From NCBI RefSeq assembly GCF_030063445.1, contig NZ_JASITD010000013.1, positions 92,675 through 156,674 on the forward strand: DNA of 64,000 nucleotides. Reading direction: 5' to 3'. Source of the DNA: Hymenobacter sp. H14-R3. GTDB taxonomy: Bacteria > Bacteroidota > Bacteroidia > Cytophagales > Hymenobacteraceae. Both the position numbers and the translations under genes were made by a program. Below, piece by piece: positions 1 through 8,656 of this stretch (positions are counted from its first letter, which is position 1; each line of letters opens with the position of its first letter). The notes beneath the pieces were generated by a model. It saw only the letters and a program-made list of their open reading frames with translations. It made no database searches and was not told the DNA's origin.

Positions 1-518
1 TGCGCCGGCACCCCAACCCCCAGCGGGCGGCCACGCCCACTATCGCCTTCACCGCCAATGCGTTCCGGGCCGATGCCGAGCGGTATTTGGCCGCCGGCTT
101 CACCGATTACCTCACCAAGCCGTTTGGCGAAGACAGCCTCCACGCCAAGCTCGTGGGCCACCGGCCGGCCCCCGCGCCGGCCAGCTTCGACTTTACGTAT
201 CTGCAAGGGCAGGCGCAGGGTAACCAGGCGCTTATCACCAAGATTATCAGCGCGTTCTTGCGTAATACCCCACCCCTGCTGGCCGACCTGCGCGCCGCCG
301 CCGATGCCGGCCGCTGGCCCGAGGTAGCCGCGCTGGTACACCACCTGCGCTCCAATATTCAGGTGTTGGGCATTCAGCACACCGAAGCCAGCTTGGCTAC
401 CCTGCGCACGGCCCCACCGGCTACGGGGCCCGTAGCTGCGGCCTTTGCCCGGGCGGCGCACCAGCTGGCCGACCACCTCGACGCGGCCCTGCTGGTATTA
501 CCCAGCCACCTTCCGTAG
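1..518 (+). CDS. Hybrid sensor histidine kinase, C-terminal end (receiver plus Hpt)
   Basis: The gene enters from the left edge and is open in frame from base 3. The visible part carries the end of a receiver domain: the switch threonine region (IAFTANAF) and the conserved KPF motif (DYLTKPFGED) are clear. A linker and an Hpt-like four-helix domain follow; the phosphoacceptor is probably a histidine in ALVHHLRSN. This is the architecture of a hybrid kinase that ends in its own phosphotransfer module. The next gene, a LytTR regulator, is convergent and ends 13 bases away, so it is not in the same operon but may be a partner. The sensor and kinase core lie outside the window. Confidence 0.85.
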   Translation, partial: RRHPNPQRAATPTIAFTANAFRADAERYLAAGFTDYLTKPFGEDSLHAKLVGHRPAPAPASFDFTYLQGQAQGNQALITKIISAFLRNTPPLLADLRAAADAGRWPEVAALVHHLRSNIQVLGIQHTEASLATLRTAPPATGPVAAAFARAAHQLADHLDAALLVLPSHLP

Positions 519-531
519 CTAATGCATTGAT

Positions 532-1287
532 TTACAAGCTCCGCAGGGAGTGATAAAGCTCATCCTGGTACGACTTGGCCAGCGGCACCTCGTGGCCGGC
601 CAGCGTGAGCATGTTGTCCTCAATGCTATCGATGAGCTTGGTGTTGACGACGTAGGAGCGATGCACCCGGCGAAAGTGCGCAAAGGGCAGCCGCTCCACA
701 ATGCTTTTGAGGGTGTAGTGCACAATGTGCTTTTGGCGGGCCGTTACCAGCACCGAGTACGTCGACATGGCCTCAATGTAGAGCACATCGTCGAAGTTGA
801 GCCGCAGCAGCCGGTTGTTTACCTTCACAAACAGGTCGTGGCTGGCGCGGTCGAGGTTCCAGGCCAGCTCGGCAGGTGGGGCGGGAGGCGCCGGGGCAGG
901 CTCGCTGGCCAGCGCGGGCCGCGCCGGTAGCCGCGCAATGGCCTCATCAAAACGGGTGTGCGCCACCGGCTTGAGCAGGTAGTCGGCCACGTGCAGGTCA
1001 AACGCCTCCACGGCAAAGTCGCGGTGCGTGCTAATAATAACCACCGCCGGGTGCGGGCAGGCTAGCTGCTGCACCAGTTCCAGGCCCGAGAGGCCGGGCA
1101 TCTCAATGTCGAGCAGCAGCAGCTCTACCTCAGGGTGAGCCTGCAAGAAATGCAGCGCAGCGTGCGCGTCGGTGAAGGACGCCAGCAGGTGCAGCGACTT
1201 GTTGAGCTCGACTAGGTGCTCCGTCAAATACAGGTCTATCTCGTTGTTGTCAACGATAACGCACTTGACAGGAGTAATAATCGACAT
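532..1287 (-). CDS. LytTR-family response regulator
   Basis: A 251-residue two-domain regulator. The N-terminal receiver domain (about 1-120) has the acidic start VDNNEID, the phosphoacceptor aspartate in LLLLDIEMPG and a lysine in YLLKP. A proline/alanine-rich linker leads to a LytTR DNA-binding domain (about 150-250) with the typical VLYIEAMSTYS and FRRVHRSYVVN motifs. I chose the ATG at 1287 because the receiver fold begins directly there; a start six codons upstream (1305) adds only MLTGLA. LytTR regulators in Bacteroidota usually pair with a membrane kinase; no such kinase is adjacent on this strand. Confidence 0.9.
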   Translation of the reverse strand: MSIITPVKCVIVDNNEIDLYLTEHLVELNKSLHLLASFTDAHAALHFLQAHPEVELLLLDIEMPGLSGLELVQQLACPHPAVVIISTHRDFAVEAFDLHVADYLLKPVAHTRFDEAIARLPARPALASEPAPAPPAPPAELAWNLDRASHDLFVKVNNRLLRLNFDDVLYIEAMSTYSVLVTARQKHIVHYTLKSIVERLPFAHFRRVHRSYVVNTKLIDSIEDNMLTLAGHEVPLAKSYQDELYHSLRSL

Positions 1288-1471
1288 AGCCAGACCAGTT
1301 AGCAAGCCGAAATATACTCCTTAATTTGTTCGTAAAAGCCACGGCATTAATCGCTTGCTGTGCGAAAGCCGCGCCAGACCCCTTGTATGATAAGTACAAC
1401 TTAATAAAAACTTAATACCAATTGCACCATAGTGCGCTTCACAACGAGCGCGCCTGCGCCGCGCGGCAGGC

Positions 1472-1642
1472 TTAGCGGGCCGAGGCTGCTGGCACCGCCA
1501 AGTGAGCCGGGCTACTGTGGGACGCCAGGTATTGGTGCCGCCACAGCACCCAGGCAAGCCCAATGGCCGCCGATACTATCAGCAACGTGTACACCACGCG
1601 GTTTTGGCGGTTGATGATGGTCGTGAGGTCGGTCCGGTTCAT
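1472..1642 (-). CDS. Small single-pass membrane protein (56 aa), unrecognised
   Basis: A short open frame starts at ATG 1642 and ends with TAA at 1472. It predicts 56 residues: a polar start (MNRTDLTTIINRQNRV), one hydrophobic helix (VYTLLIVSAAIGLAWVLW) and a small hydrophilic tail. The charge pattern suggests a cytoplasmic N-terminus or a signal anchor. It lies in the otherwise empty gap between the LytTR gene and the first glycosyltransferase gene and is divergent from the latter by 103 bases. I do not recognise a family. The coherent protein-like composition supports it, but chance cannot be excluded at this length. Confidence 0.45.
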   Translation of the reverse strand: MNRTDLTTIINRQNRVVYTLLIVSAAIGLAWVLWRHQYLASHSSPAHLAVPAASAR

Positions 1643-1745
1643 GGCAGGAGAAACAGAGGCTGAAGGCTGCGCTTTTAACGCGCCGCTGCCGCCAGTGGTT
1701 GTTGCCCCAATCGGGCCGCGTAGAGCGCTCGTAACTTGCGGCCTT

Positions 1746-3440
1746 ATGGCTAACTATTTTCCTGGGGCCGGGCGTCCTCTTTGGCAGCGCTGGCTGCCGG
1801 GGGGCCTGCTGCTGGCCCTGCTGCTGCTGGGCGCCAGCCTCTACCGCGGCTACGGCCTCACCTGGGACGAGCCCAACAACCACTACAACGGCGTAGTGAA
1901 CCTCAACTACGCCGCCGAATTTCTGCTGCCCCCCGCTGTGGTGCAGCGCCTCACGCCCCCCGGCGTGCCGCTGCACCCCAAAAGCACCTGGCAGGGCTTC
2001 GACCACGGCGTGGCCTTTGAGCTGCCCGCTGCCCTGCTCGGACGCCTGCTCTACCCCGGCAACGCGCCCGAGTACTACCGCCTGCGGCATCTGCTGGTCT
2101 TTCTGGTGTTCGTGGCCGGCGTGGCGGCCCTCTACCGCCTGGCCCGCCTGCGCTACCCCGCCGCCCGCTGGCTGCCCCTGCTCGCCGCCGCCGCCCTCGT
2201 CGCCTCCCCCCGCTTCTTCGCCGAAGCCTTCTACAACGGCAAGGACATCGTCTTCATGGCCGCCTTCACCCTGGCCATGCTCACGCTCGTGCGCCTGGCC
2301 CAGCGCCCCACCTGGCCCCGCGCCCTGGCCCACGCCGCCGCCACCGCCCTGGCCGCCGACGTGCGCTTCACGGGCCTGGTGCTGCTCACCGCCTTCACCG
2401 CCGCCGCCCTGCTGCTGCAGGCATACGCCCCGCTGGCCACCCCCACCCCCGCCCGCCGCCGGCTGGCCCTGTTCGGCCTGTTTGCCCTGGTGGCCGCCGC
2501 CCTCACCCTCGTCGGCTGGCCCTACCTCTGGGCCGACCCCGCCACCCGCCTCCTCTACGTAATGGGGCATACGACTCACTTTCCGTGGCCGGGCTTGGTA
2601 TTCTACATTGGTAAGCTGGTAGCGGCCAATGCGTTGCCTTGGCACTACCTGCCGGTGTGGATGCTCATCACCATTCCGCTGCCCTACTCGGCGCTGGGCG
2701 CGCTGGGCCTGGGCACCGCCCTGCGCACGCTGGCCCGCCACGGCCGCGCCGCCCTGCGCCGCCCGGGGGCCTGGCTCGATACCCTGCTGCTGGCCTGGCT
2801 GCTCGGGCCGCTGGCCGCCGTGATGGTCGTGCAGGCCGTGGTGTATGATGGCTGGCGCCACCTCTACTTTGTGTACCCCGCCCTGCTGCTGCTGGCCTTG
2901 CGCGGGGCCCGCGCCCTGGGCCAGGCCTGGCAACAACGCGCGGCCTGGCGCTGGGTGGCGGGCACGGTTATGCTACTCTTAGTGCTCGAAACCGGCCGCA
3001 CGGTGTGGTTTATGGTGCGCGCCTACCCCAATCAGCAAGTTTACTTTAGCTTCCTGAGCACCCCGGCAGCCGAGCGCCTCTTCGAGCGCGACTACTGGGG
3101 CGGCAGCGTCCTCTTCGGCCTCGAATGGCTACTGCGCCACGATGCCTCACCCGTTATTACGGTAAGTGGGCCGCTGCCCTTGGTCTTATACAATAGTTGG
3201 CTGATGCTTAGCCCGGCGCAGCAAAGCCGCTTACACATACTGGTTGACGAGCGCCAGGCGCGCTACTTCCTCACCTTCTACCGCGAGCACCCACCGACTT
3301 CCGCCGCTGGCCTAGGCCCCGAGGTGCTGGCCTACCGGCCCGGCGGCCGGGTGAAGACACTGTCCATCTTCCGCCGCGACTCGCTGCGCCGGCCGCTGCC
3401 GCTGCCACCCAGTGGCTTTCTCAAACGCGAGCAGAAGTAG
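1746..3440 (+). CDS. GT-C fold membrane glycosyltransferase, copy 1
   Basis: A 564-residue polytopic membrane protein with a signal-anchor helix, then TWDEP (about residue 39-43), the acidic first-loop motif typical of GT-C enzymes such as the PMT/ArnT group that use lipid-linked sugars. About ten further hydrophobic segments follow and then a soluble C-terminal part. The sugar and acceptor are not predictable. The ATG at 1746 is preferred over an upstream in-frame start at 1563 because the downstream copy begins at the same codon with the same 16-base leader, including a TAACTTGC box that may be a promoter element. Residues 1-472 are identical to copy 2; residues from about 473 to 530 differ, and the last part (GPEVLAYRPGGRVK) converges again. 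Confidence 0.85.
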   Translation: MANYFPGAGRPLWQRWLPGGLLLALLLLGASLYRGYGLTWDEPNNHYNGVVNLNYAAEFLLPPAVVQRLTPPGVPLHPKSTWQGFDHGVAFELPAALLGRLLYPGNAPEYYRLRHLLVFLVFVAGVAALYRLARLRYPAARWLPLLAAAALVASPRFFAEAFYNGKDIVFMAAFTLAMLTLVRLAQRPTWPRALAHAAATALAADVRFTGLVLLTAFTAAALLLQAYAPLATPTPARRRLALFGLFALVAAALTLVGWPYLWADPATRLLYVMGHTTHFPWPGLVFYIGKLVAANALPWHYLPVWMLITIPLPYSALGALGLGTALRTLARHGRAALRRPGAWLDTLLLAWLLGPLAAVMVVQAVVYDGWRHLYFVYPALLLLALRGARALGQAWQQRAAWRWVAGTVMLLLVLETGRTVWFMVRAYPNQQVYFSFLSTPAAERLFERDYWGGSVLFGLEWLLRHDASPVITVSGPLPLVLYNSWLMLSPAQQSRLHILVDERQARYFLTFYREHPPTSAAGLGPEVLAYRPGGRVKTLSIFRRDSLRRPLPLPPSGFLKREQK

Positions 3441-3549
3441 CGAGGCGCTCCGCAATATATCGCAACCATTTGATTAACTGATTTTTATGCACTAACCAGC
3501 TAGCATAGCCACTTTAGGCCGCGCGCAGGGGCCCGTAACTTGCGGCCTT

Positions 3550-5265
3550 ATGGCTAACTATTTTCCTGGGGCCGGGCGTCCTCTTTGGCAGCGCTGGCTG
3601 CCGGGGGGCCTGCTGCTGGCCCTGCTGCTGCTGGGCGCCAGCCTCTACCGCGGCTACGGCCTCACCTGGGACGAGCCCAACAACCACTACAACGGCGTAG
3701 TGAACCTCAACTACGCCGCCGAATTTCTGCTGCCCCCCGCTGTGGTGCAGCGCCTCACGCCCCCCGGCGTGCCGCTGCACCCCAAAAGCACCTGGCAGGG
3801 CTTCGACCACGGCGTGGCCTTTGAGCTGCCCGCTGCCCTGCTCGGACGCCTGCTCTACCCCGGCAACGCGCCCGAGTACTACCGCCTGCGGCATCTGCTG
3901 GTCTTTCTGGTGTTCGTGGCCGGCGTGGCGGCCCTCTACCGCCTGGCCCGCCTGCGCTACCCCGCCGCCCGCTGGCTGCCCCTGCTCGCCGCCGCCGCCC
4001 TCGTCGCCTCCCCCCGCTTCTTCGCCGAAGCCTTCTACAACGGCAAGGACATCGTCTTCATGGCCGCCTTCACCCTGGCCATGCTCACGCTCGTGCGCCT
4101 GGCCCAGCGCCCCACCTGGCCCCGCGCCCTGGCCCACGCCGCCGCCACCGCCCTGGCCGCCGACGTGCGCTTCACGGGCCTGGTGCTGCTCACCGCCTTC
4201 ACCGCCGCCGCCCTGCTGCTGCAGGCATACGCCCCGCTGGCCACCCCCACCCCCGCCCGCCGCCGGCTGGCCCTGTTCGGCCTGTTTGCCCTGGTGGCCG
4301 CCGCCCTCACCCTCGTCGGCTGGCCCTACCTCTGGGCCGACCCCGCCACCCGCCTCCTCTACGTAATGGGGCATACGACTCACTTTCCGTGGCCGGGCTT
4401 GGTATTCTACATTGGTAAGCTGGTAGCGGCCAATGCGTTGCCCTGGCACTACCTGCCGGTGTGGATGCTCATCACCATTCCGCTGCCCTACTCGGCGCTG
4501 GGCGCGCTGGGCCTGGGCACCGCCCTGCGCACGCTGGCCCGCCACGGCCGCGCCGCCCTGCGCCGCCCGGGGGCCTGGCTCGATACCCTGCTGCTGGCCT
4601 GGCTGCTCGGGCCGCTGGCCGCCGTGATGGTCGTGCAGGCCGTGGTGTATGATGGCTGGCGCCACCTCTACTTTGTGTACCCCGCCCTGCTGCTGCTGGC
4701 CTTGCGCGGGGCCCGCGCCCTGGGCCAGGCCTGGCAACAACGCGCGGCCTGGCGCTGGGTGGCGGGCACGGTTATGCTACTCTTAGTGCTCGAAACCGGC
4801 CGCACGGTGTGGTTTATGGTGCGCGCCTACCCCAATCAGCAAGTTTACTTTAGCTTCCTGAGCACCCCGGCAGCCGAGCGCCTCTTCGAGCGCGACTACT
4901 GGGGCGGCAGCGTCCTCTTCGGCCTCGAATGGCTACTGCGCCACGATGCCTCACCCGTTATTACGGTGGGCGAGCCGATATCGGGCTTGCTGCACAACAA
5001 CTGGACGCTGCTAACGCCCGCCCAGCAGCAGCGCATTCGCATTGTGCGCAACTGGCAGCAGGCCAGCTACTTTTTCACCATCTACCGCTGGCACCCCCAG
5101 TCGTATGCCGATAGCCTGGGGCCCGAGGTGCTGGCCTACCGGCCCGGCGGCCGGGTGAAGGCACTGTCCATCTTCCGGCTCGATTCGCTGGCTGGGCCGC
5201 TCTCACCGGCCGCGGCGGCCTTTCGCCAGCGCAACCCGGCGGCTAAGGCCAGTACCGCGCCGTAA
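3550..5265 (+). CDS. GT-C fold membrane glycosyltransferase, copy 2
   Basis: A 571-residue tandem duplicate of the preceding gene, starting 109 bases after its stop. It has the same TWDEP motif and transmembrane layout. It is identical through residue 472 and then has its own segment (starting GEPISGLLHNNW) before rejoining the shared GPEVLAYRPGGRVK end and finishing with a different tail. It carries the same leader with the TAACTTGC box. It ends 10 bases before the GNAT-like gene, so the two may be co-transcribed. The family call is firm at fold level; substrate is unknown. Confidence 0.85.
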   Translation: MANYFPGAGRPLWQRWLPGGLLLALLLLGASLYRGYGLTWDEPNNHYNGVVNLNYAAEFLLPPAVVQRLTPPGVPLHPKSTWQGFDHGVAFELPAALLGRLLYPGNAPEYYRLRHLLVFLVFVAGVAALYRLARLRYPAARWLPLLAAAALVASPRFFAEAFYNGKDIVFMAAFTLAMLTLVRLAQRPTWPRALAHAAATALAADVRFTGLVLLTAFTAAALLLQAYAPLATPTPARRRLALFGLFALVAAALTLVGWPYLWADPATRLLYVMGHTTHFPWPGLVFYIGKLVAANALPWHYLPVWMLITIPLPYSALGALGLGTALRTLARHGRAALRRPGAWLDTLLLAWLLGPLAAVMVVQAVVYDGWRHLYFVYPALLLLALRGARALGQAWQQRAAWRWVAGTVMLLLVLETGRTVWFMVRAYPNQQVYFSFLSTPAAERLFERDYWGGSVLFGLEWLLRHDASPVITVGEPISGLLHNNWTLLTPAQQQRIRIVRNWQQASYFFTIYRWHPQSYADSLGPEVLAYRPGGRVKALSIFRLDSLAGPLSPAAAAFRQRNPAAKASTAP

Positions 5266-5275
5266 TTTTACCCCC

Positions 5276-6451
5276 ATGCCCTTGCTCGAAGTTCGTTCCG
5301 CTGCCCAGCAGCGCCAGTTTTGCCGCCTGCCCCACCGCCTGCACCGCCACGAGCCCGCCTACATCGGCCCGCTCGACAATGAGGTGGAGGCCGTATTTAA
5401 CCCCGCTAAGAATCAGCTTTTTGCCGCCGGGGGCGAGGCGCAGCGCTGGCTGCTCACCGATGCGCAGGGCGTGGTAATCGGACGCATTGCGGCCTTCGTC
5501 AACCCGCTCACTGCCTCCGTCACCGATGCCACGCTGCCCACCGGCGGCCTGGGCTTTTTTGAGTGCATTGACGACCAGGCGGCTGCCAATGAGTTGTTTG
5601 ACGTGGCCTGCGCCTGGCTGCGCGCCCGCGGCATGCTGGCCGTGGATGGCCCCATCAACTTTGGCGACCGCGACCGCTTCTGGGGCGTGCTCATCGATGG
5701 GTTTGACCGCGAGCCTAATTACGGAATGTTCTGGCATCCAGCTTATTACCAAAAGCTGTTTGAAAGCTACGGCTTCCAGCTCTACTTCAAACAGTACACC
5801 TGCCACCGCCCGGTCGAGATGCCGCTGCACCCCAGCTTTCACCAAAAGCTGGCCGCCTTCGAGGCCGATAGCGCCTACCGCTTTGCCTACGCCCGCAAGG
5901 CCGAGCCCGAAAAAATGGCCCAGGATTTTCACCACGTGTATAACCTGGCCTGGGGCCGCCACGCCGGCGTCAAACCCATGACCATCGAGCAGGCCCGCCA
6001 CCTGGTGCGCGAGATGAAGCCCGTTATCGACGAGCGCCTGCTGGCCTTCGCCTACCATCACGACCAGCCGGTGGCTTTCTTCCTGAGTCTGCCCGAGCTC
6101 AACCAGATTTTCAAGCACATCGGCCACCGCCTCAACCTGCTGGGCAAGCTGCGCTTCGTGTGGCAGCGCTGGCGCTACCTGAAGCGGCGCGACAAAAAGC
6201 TCCTCGGCATTATCTACGGCGTAATCCCTGATTACCAGGGCAAAGGCGTGGACCAGGCCCTGCTCACCTGGGAGCAAAAGCGCTTTATCGAAGCCGGCTA
6301 CGCCAACATCGAAATGAACTGGATTGGCGATTTCAACCCTCGCATGCTCGTAACCACCCGCAGCATCGGGGCCAAAATCGTGAAAACCCACGCCACCTAC
6401 CGCAAGCTATTCGCGGACCGGCCCTTCGAGCGCTACCCGATTATCCGGTGA
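5276..6451 (+). CDS. GNAT-like acyltransferase family protein
   Basis: A 391-residue soluble protein. The N-terminal third contains a conserved-looking DGPINFGDRDRFWG stretch and a WHPAYY segment; the C-terminal half has the GVIPDYQGKGVDQALL pattern, which resembles the acetyl-CoA binding loop (Q/RxxGxG/A) of GNAT enzymes. Long two-lobe GNAT-like proteins of this kind are common in Bacteroidota, and their substrates are generally unknown. It follows the second glycosyltransferase gene by 10 bases, so it could act on the same glycan or lipid, but that is inference from position only. An inverted repeat begins 8 bases after its stop. Confidence 0.7.
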   Translation: MPLLEVRSAAQQRQFCRLPHRLHRHEPAYIGPLDNEVEAVFNPAKNQLFAAGGEAQRWLLTDAQGVVIGRIAAFVNPLTASVTDATLPTGGLGFFECIDDQAAANELFDVACAWLRARGMLAVDGPINFGDRDRFWGVLIDGFDREPNYGMFWHPAYYQKLFESYGFQLYFKQYTCHRPVEMPLHPSFHQKLAAFEADSAYRFAYARKAEPEKMAQDFHHVYNLAWGRHAGVKPMTIEQARHLVREMKPVIDERLLAFAYHHDQPVAFFLSLPELNQIFKHIGHRLNLLGKLRFVWQRWRYLKRRDKKLLGIIYGVIPDYQGKGVDQALLTWEQKRFIEAGYANIEMNWIGDFNPRMLVTTRSIGAKIVKTHATYRKLFADRPFERYPIIR

Positions 6452-6458
6452 GCTGTGC

Positions 6459-6537
6459 TGTAGGGTAAGCTTTGGCTTGCCGGGCGCCTGCACGTTTGCA
6501 CGGCCCTGGTGCCCGGCAAGCCAAAGCTTACCCTACA
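6459..6537. repeat. Long inverted repeat, family 1
   Basis: Two 30-bp arms (6459-6488 and 6508-6537) are reverse complements with one mismatch and a 19-base spacer. The outer sequence is TGTAGGGTAAGCTTT. The same family recurs at 10141-10196. The right arm runs through the coaE stop codon (6533-6535) and its last sense codon. It separates the convergent GNAT-like and coaE genes and could end transcription in both directions, although there is no clear T tract. Confidence 0.9.
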
Positions 6538-7126
6538 TGCTAAACGCCGCAGCCAGCGCCAGCACCTGGGGCAGCACCAGCTGCGAGTCATCGTTATAAA
6601 CCACGTAATCAGCTCGTTGCAGCTTTTCGTCTTCGCTCAACTGCTTGTCCATGATGGCCTGCACCTCGGCGGCCGAGCGGTGGGCATCGCGGGCGCGCAC
6701 CCGCGCCGTGCGCACCTCGGGCGGCGCGAACACGGTGATGATGGCATCGAGCCCTTTGTAAGCGCCTGATTCATAGAGCAAAGCGGCTTCTTTCAGGATG
6801 TAGGCGTGGCCGGCGGCGGCCTGCGCGGCCGTCCAGGTGGCAAAGTCCGCGCCCACGCGGGGGTGCACCAGGGCGTTGAGCCGCGCCAGTTGGGCCGCAT
6901 CGTTGAAGGCGACTTGTGCCAGATAGGGCCGGTTGAGCTGGCCGGCGGCGTCGTAGGTTTTGGCTCCGAAGGCGGCTTGCAGCTGCGTGCGCAGCACCAA
7001 GTCATTGGCCATCACCCACTTGGCCCGGCTGTCCGAATCGTACACGGGCGCGCCCAGCGCCGCAAACACCCGCGATACGATGCTCTTGCCCGAGCCAATA
7101 CCGCCCGTAATTCCGATGCGCCGCAT
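6533..7126 (-). CDS. coaE: Dephospho-CoA kinase
   Basis: A 197-residue kinase that would perform the last step of coenzyme A synthesis, phosphorylating the 3'-hydroxyl of the ribose of dephospho-CoA with ATP. The P-loop GGIGSGKS is at residues 8-15, a DSD motif follows near residue 33, and the LID-type arginines (VRARDAHR) are near residue 155. The start at 7126 puts the P-loop at the usual position; a longer start at 7189 would add 21 atypical residues. It is the last gene of the nusB-to-coaE run. Its stop codon lies inside an inverted repeat. Confidence 0.95.
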   Translation of the reverse strand: MRRIGITGGIGSGKSIVSRVFAALGAPVYDSDSRAKWVMANDLVLRTQLQAAFGAKTYDAAGQLNRPYLAQVAFNDAAQLARLNALVHPRVGADFATWTAAQAAAGHAYILKEAALLYESGAYKGLDAIITVFAPPEVRTARVRARDAHRSAAEVQAIMDKQLSEDEKLQRADYVVYNDDSQLVLPQVLALAAAFSM

Positions 7127-7185
7127 AGCTTTTGAATTGGAAATGAGTAGTCTAGAATGCACTACGGGGCTTGCGCAGCAACCCC

Positions 7186-7659
7186 TCACTCTACAGTAGC
7201 AGAGGAATCGCCGCCCGGCACCAGGTAGTAGCTGGCCGAGTCGGCGGGCAGGCTCACTAGGCGCACGGTGCCCAGCGCCCGGCGCAGCGGCGGCCGCAGC
7301 GCCGAGCGCTGCGGGAGCGAGCCGGGCAGCCGCAGGCGCACCTCGGCGGGCAGCAAGTGCAGGCCTACAGCCCGGCTGAGCAAGCGCCAGCCGTTGCCGC
7401 GCACCTCAATGGGCACAGTGCGGGGCAGGCGGCGGGCCGGGTGGTAGCGCTGGGCATTGTAGTGCCAGTGCATGGGGTAGTCGAGCGAGGCAGTGTAGCT
7501 GTTGCTCAGCTCCCGAAGCATCCATAAGGTACTGGCAATCAAGAAGCAAGCGACTACGGCGCGGTAAAAGCTTGGCTCCTTGCCGGCCAGGGGTTGCAGC
7601 AGGCGGCGCAGCAGCTGGCTGGCCCGGCCGCTCGCGGCGGAGGGCGGCGCAGGCCTCAT
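7186..7659 (-). CDS. YbbR-like membrane-anchored protein
   Basis: A 157-residue protein with one transmembrane helix near residues 32-48 (AVVACFLIASTLWML) followed by an extracytoplasmic part rich in beta-type segments. The call rests on position: in Bacteroidota a YbbR-domain gene commonly lies between yajC and coaE, as here. The segment PRTVPIEVRGNGWRLL resembles the start of a YbbR repeat. It is short, with room for one or at most two such repeats. It begins one base before the yajC stop side (spacing of 1 base to yajC end), so the two are almost certainly co-translated. Confidence 0.65.
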   Translation of the reverse strand: MRPAPPSAASGRASQLLRRLLQPLAGKEPSFYRAVVACFLIASTLWMLRELSNSYTASLDYPMHWHYNAQRYHPARRLPRTVPIEVRGNGWRLLSRAVGLHLLPAEVRLRLPGSLPQRSALRPPLRRALGTVRLVSLPADSASYYLVPGGDSSATVE

Positions 7660-7660
7660 A

Positions 7661-7987
7661 CTAGCTGGCGGCGGGCGCGTCGGCAGGCATGGAGGTGCCG
7701 GCTACGCGAGCCACGGCGCTACGGTCGAAGCGCAGGCGCTGCCCGCGCTCTACTTCGAGCAGCACGGTCTCGGGGCCCACCTCAACCAGCAGGCCGTGCA
7801 GGCCGCCGATGGTTACCACGCGCGTGCCCTTCACCAGCGACTCGCGGAAGCTCTTGGCATCGGCCGTTTTACGCTGCTGCGGCCGAATCATGAAGAAGTA
7901 CAGCACGAGGCCGATGGCCACCGGAAAAACGAACTGCATGATGCTGCCACCAACCGCAGCCTGGAGCAAAAGGGTAAGAAAATTCAT
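7661..7987 (-). CDS. yajC: Preprotein translocase accessory subunit YajC
   Basis: A 108-residue protein with one N-terminal transmembrane helix (IMQFVFPVAIGLVLYFFM) followed by the diagnostic RPQQRK motif and a small cytoplasmic domain (VVTIGGLHGLLVEVG). YajC associates with SecDF in the inner membrane. I start it at ATG 7987 since the hydrophobic segment then sits at the normal place; an upstream start at 8038 adds 17 residues that do not look conserved. It sits between the DUF1573 lipoprotein and the YbbR-like gene, the usual Bacteroidota order. Confidence 0.93.
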   Translation of the reverse strand: MNFLTLLLQAAVGGSIMQFVFPVAIGLVLYFFMIRPQQRKTADAKSFRESLVKGTRVVTIGGLHGLLVEVGPETVLLEVERGQRLRFDRSAVARVAGTSMPADAPAAS

Positions 7988-8083
7988 GGTTTTTAAGCTA
8001 AGGCGGCAAGGTAGGCAGAAAGTAGGGCGGCGCGGCAAGGGGCAGGTCAGGCGACTTCGCTACCCCTGCCTTCTGTTAGCCAA

Positions 8084-8593
8084 CTACTTTTCAGTCAATA
8101 CATTGCCTTTGATGTAAATCGTATTGGTATTGGGTTGGGTGTTGGCCCGCACGCTCACTTGCTTGTTGATGAGGCCCTGCTTGCCGCGGCTGTCGAACTG
8201 CACTTGCAGCTCGCCGGTCGCGCCGGGGGCCACGGGCTCCTTGGTCCAGCTGGGCGTGGTGCAGCCGCAGCTGGCCGTGGCGTCGGCAATGAGCAGGGGC
8301 GTTTTGCCGGTGTTGGTGAATTTGAAGGTGTGCTGCACCTTGCTATCGGGCTTGATGTCGCCGAAGTCGAACTGCGCCTCGGCAAACGCCATCACGGGCG
8401 CGTCGGGGTTGGGCGCTTCAGTGTCGCTGGCCACGTTGGGGTTGTCGATGGTGGGGTTGGCCTTGGCATCGGCGGCGGCCTCGTCGGCGGCGGCGTTCAT
8501 GCCTTGGGTACCGGCTTCGGTAGGCTTGTCGCGGTTGCAACCCGCTAGCAGCAAGGCCGCTAGGGCAAAATAAGAAACGGTGGAACGCAGCAT
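8084..8593 (-). CDS. DUF1573 lipoprotein
   Basis: A 169-residue lipoprotein. The signal peptide ends in a lipobox (LLLAGC), then comes a low-complexity acidic/alanine linker and a DUF1573 immunoglobulin-like domain (about 70-165) with [19 protein letters not shown] and the diagnostic SCGCTTP motif. The domain is widespread in Bacteroidota surface or periplasmic lipoproteins and its molecular role is not settled. The ATG at 8593 is chosen over a GTG two codons upstream. It belongs to the nusB-yajC-coaE neighbourhood. Confidence 0.9.
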   Translation of the reverse strand: MLRSTVSYFALAALLLAGCNRDKPTEAGTQGMNAAADEAAADAKANPTIDNPNVASDTEAPNPDAPVMAFAEAQFDFGDIKPDSKVQHTFKFTNTGKTPLLIADATASCGCTTPSWTKEPVAPGATGELQVQFDSRGKQGLINKQVSVRANTQPNTNTIYIKGNVLTEK

Positions 8594-8656
8594 AAACACA
8601 GCATCCTACGGGGCCCGGCGGGCCACCGTAGGACGATTAGGGGGAGATTCTATTTT

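Noticed and set aside
1512..4740. Two long minus-strand frames (1512-2936 and 3514-4740) rich in Gly, Gln and His
   Set aside because: They are antisense shadows of the duplicated glycosyltransferase genes in GC-rich DNA; composition is not protein-like and they duplicate with the sense genes.
1730..4967. Glycosyltransferase duplication as an insertion-sequence event
   Set aside because: No transposase, terminal repeats or target duplication are seen; the repeat boundaries fall at a promoter leader and inside a coding region, fitting duplication or gene conversion.
5243..6391. Long minus-strand frame opposite the GNAT-like gene
   Set aside because: The sense strand has clear domain motifs and codon bias; the antisense frame is a by-product of high GC.
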